Part shown: positions 1 to 11,115 of the stretch, one piece after another
How the letters are laid out: each line of letters starts with the position of its first letter
How positions within the stretch are numbered: position 1 is the first letter of the stretch
Source of the DNA: Vicugna pacos
Taxonomy: Eukaryota; Chordata; Mammalia; Artiodactyla; Camelidae
Length of the DNA stretch: 64,000 nt
Assembly: GCF_048564905.1 (NCBI RefSeq)
Contig: NC_132996.1
Location: 8,990,001-9,054,000, forward strand
Direction: 5' to 3'
Position numbers and translations under genes: made by a program
The notes under the pieces: model-generated
What the model saw: only the letters and a program-made list of their open reading frames with translations
The model's database searches: none
What the model was told of the DNA's origin: nothing

Positions 1-611
1 AGTGAGGGGAAGCTGTTGAAGTTAGTATTTGGTATGAAGGTTTATAACAGAGAAAATCACTTGCAAGGATCAACTTTATGTGTATTATAAGTTAAAAAAT
101 AAACATTGTTCAACACAGTGGATCTGAAGTGCATAAATAATAATTAAAGAAAAACATTAAACGTTCCTGGCGGGACTCCAGGAAAGTGCTCAGTAGACTC
201 CATGGGACCTTAACTATTGAAGAAAGGTAAGGGGAGATTAATTCTGGCTCAAACAAGAAACAAAGAAGTGGCTACAGAGAGTTGAGACTGGGGCTCTGGA
301 ACAAGCATGGATCTGGGCTGCAAATGGTAAACAAAGAACCAGAGATCAGCTCTGGTAAAAGGGCTTTGCATAGCTTCGTGTGAGAAGCTCTTCTATGGAA
401 ATATCTGACAGAAGTCCTAGAAGTTGAACTAGCAGGAAGACTTACTTCTTATTGAAACCCAGTGACTAGAGATGCTGATTCTTTGTACTGAAGTGGCTAA
501 ATAATGATAGAGGGAGTATGTAAAGTTCCATAAGATAAAGAAATATTCTGGGATTGTATGAGTCTGGGCACTGGCATACAACCAAATAGAGAAGATGAAA
601 GTACTTCTTTT
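1..611. other. Unassigned AT-rich sequence
   Basis: I recognise no repeat family, exon or RNA gene here. There is no long open frame. It is probably decayed unique sequence or repeat too old to read by eye. Confidence 0.5.
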
Positions 612-742
612 TAAATTTTATTTATTTGTTTGTATTTTAATTGAAGTACAGTTACAATATGTCCATTTCTGGTCTACAACATAATGTCCCAGTTATGCAT
701 ATACATACATATATTCATTTTCATAGTCTTTTTCATTAAATG
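612..742 (-). mobile_element. L1 3'-end fragment, antisense (camelid type)
   Basis: Read on the plus strand, a T-rich start leads into ttgaagtacagttacaa and then the cataca/tatatt run followed by tcattttcatagtcttttt. This is the antisense 3' end of an artiodactyl L1. Only the last 130 bases are present, so it is a severely 5'-truncated LINE copy with no coding sequence. The exact subfamily is inferred from memory. Confidence 0.7.
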
Positions 743-1033
743 AAAGTACATCTTGAACAAACTGAAGGGCCTGAGACAGTTAGCAGGGAAAGTTCCAGTC
801 AGGGTAACTGCCAAAAGGCACCCACATCAAAGTCCAGAGGCTGAGCTGACTTGAATTAAGAATCTCTGCCCCCCCATGACAGACAAAGTGGGTGTCTCCA
901 AACAGACCAGATAATGAGTCAGGAAGAGGGGACTTCCAGGCAAAGACAGAAGTTGTGAGCATCTTCTTCCACAAGGCACAAGAAACTCAAGCTGACAGTA
1001 TGTGACGTTTCCTCAAAGATTAAATGTCTACTT

Positions 1034-1596
1034 GATGGATAAAAGGATAAAGAAGATGTGGCATACATATGCAATAAATATTATTCAGCCCTAAAAAAGA
1101 AGAAAATCCTGCCATTTATGACCACATGGTTGGACCTTGAGGACATTATGCTAAGTGAAATAAGTCAGAGAAAGACAGTACTGTATGATCTCACTCACCT
1201 GTGGAATCTAAGAAAGTTCAGCTCATTGAAACAGAGTAATAGTAGATGATCCATGAGATAGTGAGTGGGAGGAGGGAGACGTTGGTTAAAAGGTACACAC
1301 TTCCAGTTATAAGAGGAATATGGTCTGGGGACTCTAACGTACATTATGGTGAATATAATTAACAATGCTATATTGTTGAGCTGAAAGTTACTAGAACATA
1401 GATCTTAAACTTCTTTTTCATCATAACAGTACAAAAGGGCACTTACGTGATGTGAAGGATACATTAACTAAGCTTACCGGGGCAATCATTTTGCAATGTA
1501 CACATGATTAAAATTTTGCAATATATACAAGATGTAAAATCATTTTACATCTTGAACTTACACAATGTCATAGAGCAAATGTATCTCATTAAATCT
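1034..1596 (+). mobile_element. Old L1 3' end (L1MA-like), sense
   Basis: The copy begins in the end of ORF2, where ataaatattattcagccct corresponds to the conserved YYSA segment. It runs through the aagtgaaataagtcagaga motif and the 3' UTR landmarks gtgaatataattaacaatg, ttctttttcatcat and gcaatcattttgcaat. The open frame at 1058-1249 is this ORF2 relic, not a host gene. Divergence suggests an old L1M-class insertion. It contains a perfect palindrome at 1528-1554. Confidence 0.8.
1528..1554. repeat. Perfect palindrome, 13-bp arms
   Basis: The arms caagatgtaaaat and attttacatcttg are exact reverse complements separated by one base. It lies inside the 3' UTR of the L1 copy described above, at a place where related L1s are not palindromic. 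Confidence 0.95.
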
Positions 1597-2130
1597 GGGA
1601 GAAAAACCAGTACGTCTGGGAAGTGTCATCCTGTGGTGCTTGTTTCTGGATGCAGCTTCACCCACTATCTGTGAGAACCACCTCCACGAGAACAGCTCTT
1701 TACAGAGTCCTCTCAGCAACGGTGGAGTTTTCAGTTCTGTTTCTCTCAGTGAATTGGTTTATTATCAAGAGGACCTGGTTTCCTTTAATAGTCTGTTCCC
1801 ACATATGGTACTAAAAGGGGTTCTACTTTTTCTAGAATATTCTCGGACCCCAAAAAGCTGAGGATTTGAGGAATAATTTGAAATATACTCCACCTAGAAA
1901 CCCTGGGTCTAAGTTACCACCAGAGGGTGTAGGCCTAGGTTTTGCTTGTCTGTTTGGCCCTAGATGGCCTGATTTTCTCACAAGCTATGTGTAGCACAGG
2001 TGGACACAATTTAGGTCTTAAAGTTGCAAAACAGTGATGGACAGATGTATTATCCTATCATTCATACCATTTGTTTTTATCCAACTACAACCTATATACA
2101 GATGTCTCTCAAATTTTCTATAATCTCTCC

Positions 2131-2173
<43 letters not shown>

Positions 2174-3025
2174 TCTATATATCTATCCATCTATCAATAG
2201 ATAGATAAATAGGTGGATGATCTTATAATAATAATAAGGGTTTATTTTAGGGCCCCAGGCCCATTTTTACTTTCTGGCAGAAGTCCTCAGACATGAAAGT
2301 CAGTATTTACTAAGCTAAAACTAGAGTACGGTAAAAATATTAAACAATATGATTAACATTGTTGCTATAATTAAATATCAGATGAAAATCTGTGGAAGCA
2401 CAGTAAGAATCAAGTCATAAGACACTGTATGGTATTTTTCTGAAAGTGGAAAACAGACAACTTTTTTGGTGGAAATGAAATGAAGTCATACTTTCTAACA
2501 CATTTTTCACATAGGAACTAATATAGAATATTTAAACTACAAAGTACATAATGGCTCTTATCACCTTTATAGGGAAATGCAGAATAAATTTACACATGGC
2601 TATTTTCGTTAATGATTCTCAATAAAAAGCTAAGCGTAGGATAAAAATCAAATTAGTGAAGGAGAATTTGTAAGTTGAGCTAATATAATATTGCTGTTCT
2701 TCTGGTATAAAAGAAAAAATGACAGGATCCCAATCATTCACCTTGTGTTTGAGAACCCTTAGAGATTGTAATAAATCATATCTAGTTAATTTATTGGAAT
2801 ATTAATGAGTTTTAGAAAAACATGTAACAGTGTGTCACAGATGAGCTGACTCTAAAGGGAGTGGGGGAAATGAAAGAGACAGAGACAGAGAATAAAATAA
2901 CTATTGGAAGAATAATGCATGAGAATTCAAGGAACACATTTGAAGGTAGGCTCAAGATTCATAAAAGGAGAAATTAAAGCGCCATTTCTTCCTCATAGAA
3001 CGCAAGAAAAATATATGATAATCTG
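1597..3025. other. Mostly unassigned sequence
   Basis: Apart from the tetranucleotide repeat near 2130-2210 I see no recognisable element. Two overlapping frames of 63 and 73 codons at 1623-1861 have no recognisable motif. Confidence 0.45.
2130..2210. repeat. Compound microsatellite (TCTG)n(TCTA)n
   Basis: About six TCTG units pass into about nine TCTA units with a few interruptions. A short inverted atagatagata follows, so the single strand could fold back on itself. It is likely to be length-polymorphic. Confidence 0.95.
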
Positions 3026-4412
3026 TAGAGAATACACAATGGGGAAAAGAGAGTCTCTTCATTAAATGGTGCTAGGAAAATGAGACACCTACATGCAAAA
3101 GAATCAAACTGCACTGCTCCCTCATACCACGTACAAAGGTAAACTCAAAATGGATTAAAGGCTGAAATGTAAGACCTGAAACCATAAAATTTCTATAAGA
3201 AAACATAGGCAGTAATTTCTTTGAACTAGGTCTTAGCAATAATTAATGGATGTCTCCTCAGGCAAGGGAACAAAAGCAAAAATTTAAAAAAGGAACTGCA
3301 TCAAACTAAAAAGCCTTTGCACAGTGAAGGAAGTTATCAAAAAAAAAATAGCCAGCTAATGAAAGGGAGAAGATATTTGCACTAAAGGCATAATATCCAA
3401 AATATACAAAGAACTCATACAACTCAGCATCAAAAAAGCAAACATTCCAATGAAAAAATGGTCAGAGAATCTGAATAGATATTTTTGCAAGGAAGACATA
3501 CAGATACCTAACAGGTACACGAAAAGATGTTGAACATTATTAATAATCAGGGGAAAACAAATCAAAACCACAGTGTGGGATCACCTCAATCTGTCAGAAT
3601 GGCTATCAGAAAGACAGCAAATAACACGTTTTGGTGAGGATGTGGAGAAAAGGGGATGTTCACGCACCGTTGGTGAGAGTGTATGTTGGTGCAGCCACTA
3701 TGGAAAACAGTATGGGTATTACTCAAAAAATCAAAATAGAAATAACATATGACCTAGAATTTCCACTTCATTGTATTCATCCAAAAAACAAAAATACTAA
3801 TTAGAAAACCATGCAGCCATGTTCACTGCAGCATTATTTAAAATAGCCAAGATATGGAAGCAGCCTAAGAGCCTATCAATAGATGATTGGATAAAAAGAT
3901 GTGAGATATATACATACACACACACACACAATGGAATATTAGTCAGGCATGCCAAATGAAAATTTGCTTTGGCGACAACATGCATGAACCTAGAGGGTAT
4001 TACGCTAAGTGAAGTAAGTCAGATAGAGAAAAGAGTGTGATTTCACTCATACGTGGAATCTTAAAAAAACAAAACAGAAGTTGTGTTTGTTATGTAGTTG
4101 AACAAACATAACTAAACAGAAACAGAATCATAGATACAGAGCACAAACAAGTGGCTGCCAAAGAGTAGGAGGGAAACAGGTGAAGAATATTAAGAAGTAC
4201 AAATGTCCAGCTGCAAAATAAATGAGTCACAGGTATGAGCTGTACACTGTGTGGAATACAGTCAATACATATGTAATATCTTTGGGCAGTGACATTGTAA
4301 ATAGACTTATGGTGGTGATTATTTCGAAATGTATAGATGTATTGTGTAACAGGAACTAACAGTGTTGTAGGTCAATACTTCAATAACAAACAAACAAACA
4401 AAAAAACAAAAA
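3026..4412 (+). mobile_element. L1 ORF2 C-terminal part plus 3' UTR, sense
   Basis: Starting at aatacacaatggggaaaag, translation gives the L1 ORF2 stretch QWGKESLFIKWC. Then come the NSKWIKG segment and the C-terminal region with its accacagtgtgggatcacct and gatgtggagaaaagggg text. The 3' UTR ends in a (CAAA)-rich tail at about 4382-4412. The frame carries several stops and shifts, so it is a dead, old L1M-class copy. An (AC)n run sits at 3916-3930. The antisense frames at 3356-3571 and 3797-3985 are shadows. Confidence 0.88.
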
Positions 4413-4985
4413 GAGATCGGATTTGAGGTTCCAGGAAGTAGGAGATGAGGCGGGAGATTGGATGGAAATTCCCTTGTATTTAACCACCTGTTTCCCCCTT
4501 GCTACTTAAAGAGTCTCTCCTTGTCTTTACTTTTTAACATTTTAAATATAATGTGTCTTGGTTAGAATCTCTTTGGGTTCCTTTTATTGGGAACAGTCTA
4601 GGCTTCTTGAATCTGAATGTCTGTTTCCTTTCCAAGGTTAGGGAAATTCTCAGCCATTATTTCTTCAGCTAACTTTTCTGTCCTTTTCTCTCTCCCTCCT
4701 CCTGTTGGGATCCCTAAAATGTGAGTATTCGTCTGCTTGATATTATTCCATAAGTCCCTTAAGTGGTGTTCACTTTTTCCCTTCTTTTCCTCTTTTGACT
4801 TCTCTGTTTGAGTGAGTTCCACTTCCCTGTCGTCCAGGACATGGATCCTGTCTGCTGCTTCATCTAGTCTGTTACTGAAAGCTGCTGTTATAGTTTTCAG
4901 TTCAGCAGTTCTATTCTTCAGCTCTCTAATTTCTGTTCAGCACTTTCTTATATTTTCCTTCTCTCTCTTGAGGTTCTAACTGTAT
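4413..4985 (-). pseudogene. L1 ORF1 relic, antisense
   Basis: On the minus strand the longest open piece (4598-4822) reads through SEHHLRDLWNNIK, then IPTGGGREKRTEKL, then AENFPNLGKE. These are the signature positions of the L1 ORF1p RNA-binding domain. A further ORF1-like stretch follows towards 4413 (KYKGIS, matching the family's YKG position). Upstream of the open piece lies coiled-coil-like sequence (NRLDEAADRIHVLDD). A stop and drift separate the parts. It directly abuts the A-tail of the sense L1 on its left. Confidence 0.85.
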
Positions 4986-7495
4986 TCTGGGGAGAGGATC
5001 TGGAAGGCCACCCAGAAGATAACCAGTTCATTGCTTAAGATGCTGGAGGATGTGGTGAAGCACAAACTCCTTTATTTTTTTTTTTCCCTCAGCTGCACAA
5101 TATACATTTACTTTTATTCTAATTAAAGAATAAAAATCTATTTATTTTTCTATTGAAAAATAACACTTCTCTAATCTATCCAAAAAGCTCATTGGGATTT
5201 GGTAAGATTGACTTCACCTCATCGCTCCTGACATGTGGGGCAGCTGAGATAACCCAAAGATTATCACTCAGTGTGTCCCACTGTCTGCCCAGGGGGAATT
5301 AGTCAAGTAGTGAAACAGGATCCAAGCAAAATCCTGGTATTTAATTCTCAAAATCTTTTGGAACTAATATAAAAGAGACTTTTTTTTCCACTTGTGTTGC
5401 CAGTTGATTAGAGGACCAGTACTGGAGGAAGCATGCCTGAAAATGGCTCTAGCAGAGGGAAAAGGAGAAATGAGAGGAGGGGAAATGCCCTAAATATATT
5501 TATTACCTGGACAACAATATCTCACACAGATCCACTGCTACTTGTTTGGTTGGTTGGTTGTTTTTTTGATTGTTTGATTTTTCTTTTCTTGTTTCATTCA
5601 GCTTGAGCTGTTCTTCTGTTGTTGTTGTTCAGTTCTGTTCTGTTCTGTTCTGTTTTGTTTTGTTTTGTTTTGTTTGTTATTTGCACCCAAAAGAATCATG
5701 ACCAAAGCAGATTAATGGCTATAAATTGTCCAAATATTATCTGAAACTCTAGACTGCCTTGTAAAGAAATTTAGGGATTTCAATGACTGAGCAGAGAGAA
5801 TTATCAAGACCAAGTGGTCTCATTGGATCCTGGAAATTATTCTCCGACAAGCTGAGGATAACTATAGCAATATGGCTACTGAAAGTGAAGTTAATTGAGT
5901 TTCCCTTTTCACCACTTCTGCAGTGGCATCCTGATCTCCAGGTTTAGTTAATTAAAACTGGAAAAGACTTAAGAGACTGAGCCAGAGAGCCAGTCATAAC
6001 TGTAAATCTACTGACTGCCTTATGTTCTATTTTGTGACAGTTCTGCAAGGACAGATCAAACATGCTTTTCTAATTGCTAATCTCTGTGACAATAAATTTT
6101 GAGTAGAGGATTATGCTCTGAAATTAAGTAAGGAAAAGCTCTGATTTATTTTATTTCTGTTTAAGGACATATTATACTCGTTATACTATTTTGTACTGAC
6201 AATAAGAAAAATAGTCTTGACACTTATGATCTAGTGGGAAAACAGAGAATAAAATGTAGGTAAAGGATACAGTGGATTGAATTTTCCACATCGACTCCAA
6301 TTTTCTTCTAATGTACTTTCCTGTACAAAAGAGATTGTAAATAGATAACAGATACATTTCCTAGTCTAAGCTAGTGCTAGGGATGTAGATGTAAATGAAG
6401 TTCCAATCAAATGCAGTTATACAAATATAGAATTTAAACTCAGATTGGGTAAGGAGAGAAATTTCAGCAAAGAGGTATTTATTTTGCTGCCATATATTGT
6501 AGAGGGCAAGGCATGGATCTGGTGGGGGCGGTTTATGTGTGAGTGAAGGATATGATTGTATGTCCCTTCCTTTAGATCTTCTAACTATTTTCTAAGTGTC
6601 TAATGATCTCTTTACAATTATTTCTGCTTAAACTAGATAACTAAGTTTATATTATTTGTGGCTAGACCTTAACTAACTTGGTATACATTTTCATAAGTGG
6701 CTCAACAGAGATACAAATTGCAGATGAATCACATACAGAGAAACTTAGCTCAGCTTTGGGAGTTGACAACTAATCCAGGTTCTAAGGGAAATACTAGAAA
6801 GACAGATAGAAGCATGCTGTCCTCGCAAAGAAAAAGGCACATACCAAGAACAGCCCAGGAAAGAGAATAAAGCATAGTCTCAGAATAGTAAACGGCTCGC
6901 AAGAACAGGAGTCTAGCATACCAAATGAAAGTGACCAAGTTAGACAACTTGGATTAGACCATTGGAACATACAGAAGAGCTACCTATTTATTTCACAGAT
7001 ACTGGGGAGTCGCTGAAGAACTTGAAGCAAAAATATTATGTGATCAAATTTGTAATTTAGATGAATAAATTTAGCTCTTGTGTGACTGGATGCAATGAGC
7101 TAGTGAATTTCCTTCTCGTCATGCTTTCCTCCTTCGTACACATAATTCTTTGCATTTTTAATGAGATTTTTGTCCTAAAAGACTCTCTTTTACTTTCGTC
7201 ATTCCTCTACATTTATCAGTTTTCAAGTTTTCAAGAATTTATTTATCTCTAGACAGCTGACATCTAATTCTTATTCTGAGCACAGAATTTTAAATATTTG
7301 TTGAAATGAAAGAAACTAATTGAAATAAACATTGCAGAAGGAACTTAACCTCTTTGCTCTCCTCCAAGCATTTTTTTTCCTTTCATTTCTTGCCGTTGCT
7401 GATTATTTAACCCCACTTATTGTCCTGACTTTTGTAATAAGTATTTCTTTGCTTTGTAATTTCATCAATTATTAATATAACTCTAAATAATATAA
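4986..7495. other. Mostly unassigned AT-rich sequence
   Basis: No gene or clear element is visible apart from simple repeats near 5544-5560 (TTGG)n and 5633-5678. A T-run at 5070-5085 gives no evidence of a parent element. The 65-codon antisense frame at 6750-6947 has no recognisable motif. Confidence 0.45.
5633..5678. repeat. Pentanucleotide repeat (TTCTG)n/(TTTTG)n
   Basis: Three to four TTCTG units change into four to five TTTTG units. A short GTT tract precedes it. This is simple-sequence DNA. Confidence 0.95.
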
Positions 7496-8440
7496 TTTAG
7501 CTTTCTCTATTGTGATCTATATATATAGTTAGAATCGGACTGTGTGTATACATTTTTCATTTGTTTAATTTATTCAACATTGTATTAGTGATTTGGCCAT
7601 TTTGTTTTGTGTGGCACTATTTAATTTATTTCTATTTTCATATGAAATTCCATTGGAAGAATATACCACAATGTATTTATTCATTTTTTGTTTAATGGCC
7701 TCTTGGGTTATTGAAATTTTAACTGTTATAAATGATACTGCCAAAAACATTCTTTAATATGTTTACTTGGATATTCAAAATACACAAGTCTCTCTAGGTT
7801 GTAGGAGACGTCCACTCGCAACTTTATTAGATGACCCAAATTCTTTTCCAATTTAGACTCTATCCAAAAATGCAAAGGAGTTCTCCACCATCAGTATTCC
7901 TTTGTATTGTCATTTTCCATTTTTGCCAATCTGTTGTGTATAGTAGCATCTTTTTGTGATCTTAATTTACATTCCTAATTATTAATGATTAATATTATTT
8001 TTATATATATTCTTGTTATTTTATAAAGTATCTATAAAAGTCACTTGCCTATATTTTTTTCTTTCAGATTTTATAAATTATTTTATTGATGTGTAGAAAA
8101 TGTTTATATATTCTGTAGTTTTTTGTCAGTAATATATATTGTTAACATATTTCTCTCATCTGTGGTTTTTTTTTTCCTTTCTTTTCTTTAAAATGTCTTT
8201 TGAGTAACAAGATTTTTAATTGGGTAGGCATTTTCTGTGTCTTGCTTAAGTAACCTTCCATTGCTTGATGTAAGCAATATGTCCTTTTCTAATATATTCA
8301 AATTTTTTTCTATGATTTTGTGGTTTATATGAATGTTTCCAAACTGCTATAAATTGTGGGCTAAAATGAGATTGGAGTCCAGTTTCCTATTTTTCTATAT
8401 GGCTATCATATTATCATAACCAATTTAAAGTCTCTCAACC
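7496..8440 (-). mobile_element. Ancient L1M ORF2 3' part, antisense
   Basis: Plus-strand text follows the antisense L1 ORF2 order: attccattggaagaatat, a ttgggttattgaaatt segment, ttttccaatttagactc, then catctgtggt followed by tgtcttttgagtaacaag and tttttaattggg. This order is typical of old L1M/L1ME copies. It is heavily diverged, with no useful open frame. Confidence 0.7.
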
Positions 8441-8774
8441 CATTATTGAACATGAATAAACCCTTGTGTCATATATCAAATGTGAGATGGAAAATATTTG
8501 CTTAACTTGAGTTGTGACATACTGCTTTTATTAGTAGCAGTGTTATTATTAGTGACTTAATAAAGACAAATAAGTGTTTAATAAAAAGTCAAATTGGAAT
8601 TTTATATGGAGGAATATTAGGTCTGTTTACCATAAGTGATGCTGTGAAAGACTGAGCTTCTGGATAAGCAGAAAGAAGAGACAGAGTAATGTGTAGTCAG
8701 AAGATGAATGAATTGTATTTCATAAGACACAGTTCTTGATCCATATGCACCTCAATTACCTGTACAATAATGAT

Positions 8775-8925
8775 AAGAAAATCACTTAAGCTCAATGAGC
8801 CTCAGTTTTTTTGTCTGCAAAGTTTCTACATTAATACTAATCCTATCTATTTCAAGCAGAATCTCAAGATTAAATGAGATAAAAGTGTGGCAGAAAATTG
8901 TTAAAGCACAAAATTGTACTAATGT
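8775..8925 (+). repeat. MIR SINE fragment, sense
   Basis: The text gagcctcagtttttttgtctgc followed by agattaaatgagataaaagtg and ttaaagcac matches the MIR core order (cctcagtttcctcatctg ... gattaaatgag). The tRNA-like head is not recognisable. It is an ancient, mammal-wide element. Confidence 0.75.
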
Positions 8926-8934
8926 TAGCATTAG

Positions 8935-9150
8935 CACTAAAAGCTGTCATTTATTGGGGGCTTATTGTGATGTTCTGTGTACAGTGTTAAGCATTTTCAT
9001 ATGATATTTATTTGAATTCTCAACAATACACAAAGTATATCTTGTCATCACTATTTTATGAATGAGCGGATGATCTAACCAAAATTACCTAAGAGTAAAT
9101 GTTTGGAACCAGGCCTGTCTCAGTCCACGGTCCATGTAGCTAAAAACTTC
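8935..9150 (-). repeat. MIR SINE, antisense
   Basis: The sequence tttattgggggcttattg, then cagtgttaagcattttc, actattttatgaatgag, and a final aaccaggcctgtctcagtcc follows the reverse-complemented MIR in order. It sits directly after a sense MIR, making a convergent pair. Confidence 0.75.
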
Positions 9151-10995
9151 ATGCTACAGTCATCATATTTAATTGCAGTACAGTATGGAAGATGTCACCC
9201 ATTAGAGATGTTTTGAATGAGATGTATTTTATATGACTTTATGGTTCATAGTTTGCTTTCAGAACTAAAATTATACAAGATCTGGTTATTTCCTCGCACA
9301 GCTTATATTTATACATCTATGATCTATGCTGTGATGCTGTTTGCTTGCTATTAATTCATATGTTCATTAATTCATTTGAAAAGAACTTATTTTGAGAATT
9401 ATAAATGTTCTTGAATGGGATCTAAAAAAGACTTAATACTATGTCCTTGCTCTGTAAAACTGATCTTCAAGAAATAAGAGGCGTGTGTGTTCAATTCAAC
9501 ATGAAAATATAATTTAATATTCTTACGATGTGTTCAATCTTTAATTTGGTCTCAGCAAAAGCAGATACCTGTGAACAGTAAATTAAATATAATAACTCCC
9601 TTACATGTAACTTACATGAAACATACAACCCTTAAGAAAATATACACTATATACATTTTTTTCAGTTACACACTTTAACTCCATTTTTTATAACTTAGTA
9701 CAATATTCTAAAAATGGTCAACGGTCAAGAAATAATTAACACTGCTTCTCTGTGAATTTTCTATTGGTTAAGTGTAAAACCAACTAAAGGACATCTATAG
9801 CTTACTGCTGATTCAGTCTAGGTCTCTCTCCTTTTAAAATTAAGCAAAACATCTACAAACAAAGTAAGACTCTTTGGGAACACTTTTTTTTTCCTTTTTC
9901 TTCCTCCAAGGCATTGGACAAACTTTACTTTTTCCCATATGCTTGGGATGGATAATGTTTATGCTCCATTTTGTATGGCAGGAGGGACTGGTAGCAAAAC
10001 CCTTTGTTCTGTGTATTTTAAGCAATCCCTGACACCTTAAGAAACTACTGGAAGAATGTAGACAAATAGAACCCCAGAAAAGAGAAATTCAGCCAAAATG
10101 CAGCATAAAGAAGACTGAGAGGTTTTCTTTTGCCCCCCACCTTTTTTCCTATTAAGTAAGAAGAAGTAATTCAGTCCAGAGAAGGCTGTTATCAGGAGAT
10201 CGATGGTGTCAGTTTCTATTTGTGTCATAAGTGTAGGGACTATGCACACTTAACCAAAAAAGAAAAAGAAAAAAGAAAAAATGCAAGGAAGATAAAGAAA
10301 ACGTGTGGCTCACCCTGAGATAAATTGGAGCTCTCTTTGACTCATGCAGAAGCTAGCAATCTGCTATAACAGGGTAAAACAGGATATTGCTTGTTTAAAT
10401 TATGAACATGTTTCTAATAAATTTGCAGTTTCCATGGTGTTAACATTCCAATTTGCTTATTTTCTAAGTCACACATCTTATTAAGTTCGATATTAATTAT
10501 TACTCTACAGACATCAGCTAATTTGTTCTTCAGATCAGCCCACTAATATCACACAGGAGCTCCACATCCTGATTGATGGTTAATGCCAAAGAAAATGTCT
10601 CTGAGCATAATCAGCCATCATTTCCTTCTGAATAATAATAATAATACATTTACCAAACTTTAAAATTAAAAATGCTTAATACTTTATAGCGAAAAATCTC
10701 TGTATCGAAAACCATGATAAATAAGCCTTTATGAAAACATTACCTGATGTAGCTTGCAAAAAGGAGATGCTCTGATTAGTCGCCGTCAACAGTCCATCCT
10801 TGTTGGTAGAAAATTGCCATATGTTAACTATACAGAATTCTTAGATTTGCGTGTTCTAGGAGGACCCAGTTATATTTACATTGGGCCAGTCTATTTAAGT
10901 ATGCAGTTAGTAGACTGCTGCCATTGCATTTAAAATTACCACCTGCTCACTTAGGGTCACTACGCCTACAAAGTATTTTGATTACTGAGTTTCCA
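9151..10995. other. Unassigned AT-rich sequence
   Basis: No repeat family is recognised. Part of it (10380-10680) looks like unbroken non-repeat DNA rich in TAAT-type sites. Antisense frames of 61 and 70 codons near 9840-10249 have no motifs. Confidence 0.4.
10380..10680. other. Candidate conserved non-coding segment
   Basis: This repeat-free, AT-rich stretch contains tattaattatt, cctgattgatggtta (a PBX/HOX-like TGATTGAT core) and other homeodomain-type cores. Composition alone suggests a possible enhancer-like element. I cannot test conservation, so this is a weak inference. Confidence 0.2.
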
Positions 10996-11004
10996 GAGTG
11001 TACC

Positions 11005-11115
11005 ACATAGAGTGCATATATGTGTATGTGTGATCTTTTGATCATTATAACAACCTTTTGAAATAAGTATTATTACCACTTTTTTAACAAGTGGAAAGGT
11101 TAAAAATGATAGCAT
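11005..11115 (-). repeat. MIR fragment, antisense
   Basis: The order atcattataacaacctttt, aaataagtattattacc, then acaagtggaaaggtt is that of a reverse-complemented MIR (cctcacaacaaccct ... tattattatcc). It is short and diverged. Confidence 0.6.

Noticed and set aside
2130-2210. CRISPR-like array
   Set aside because: It is an ordinary tetranucleotide microsatellite with no spacers, and the DNA is mammalian.
4990-5100. Short coding-like stretch (KITSSLLKMLEDVVKHKL) as a processed pseudogene
   Set aside because: Only about 30 codons look protein-like, no parent gene is recognised, and the adjacent T-run is on the wrong side for a sense A-tail.
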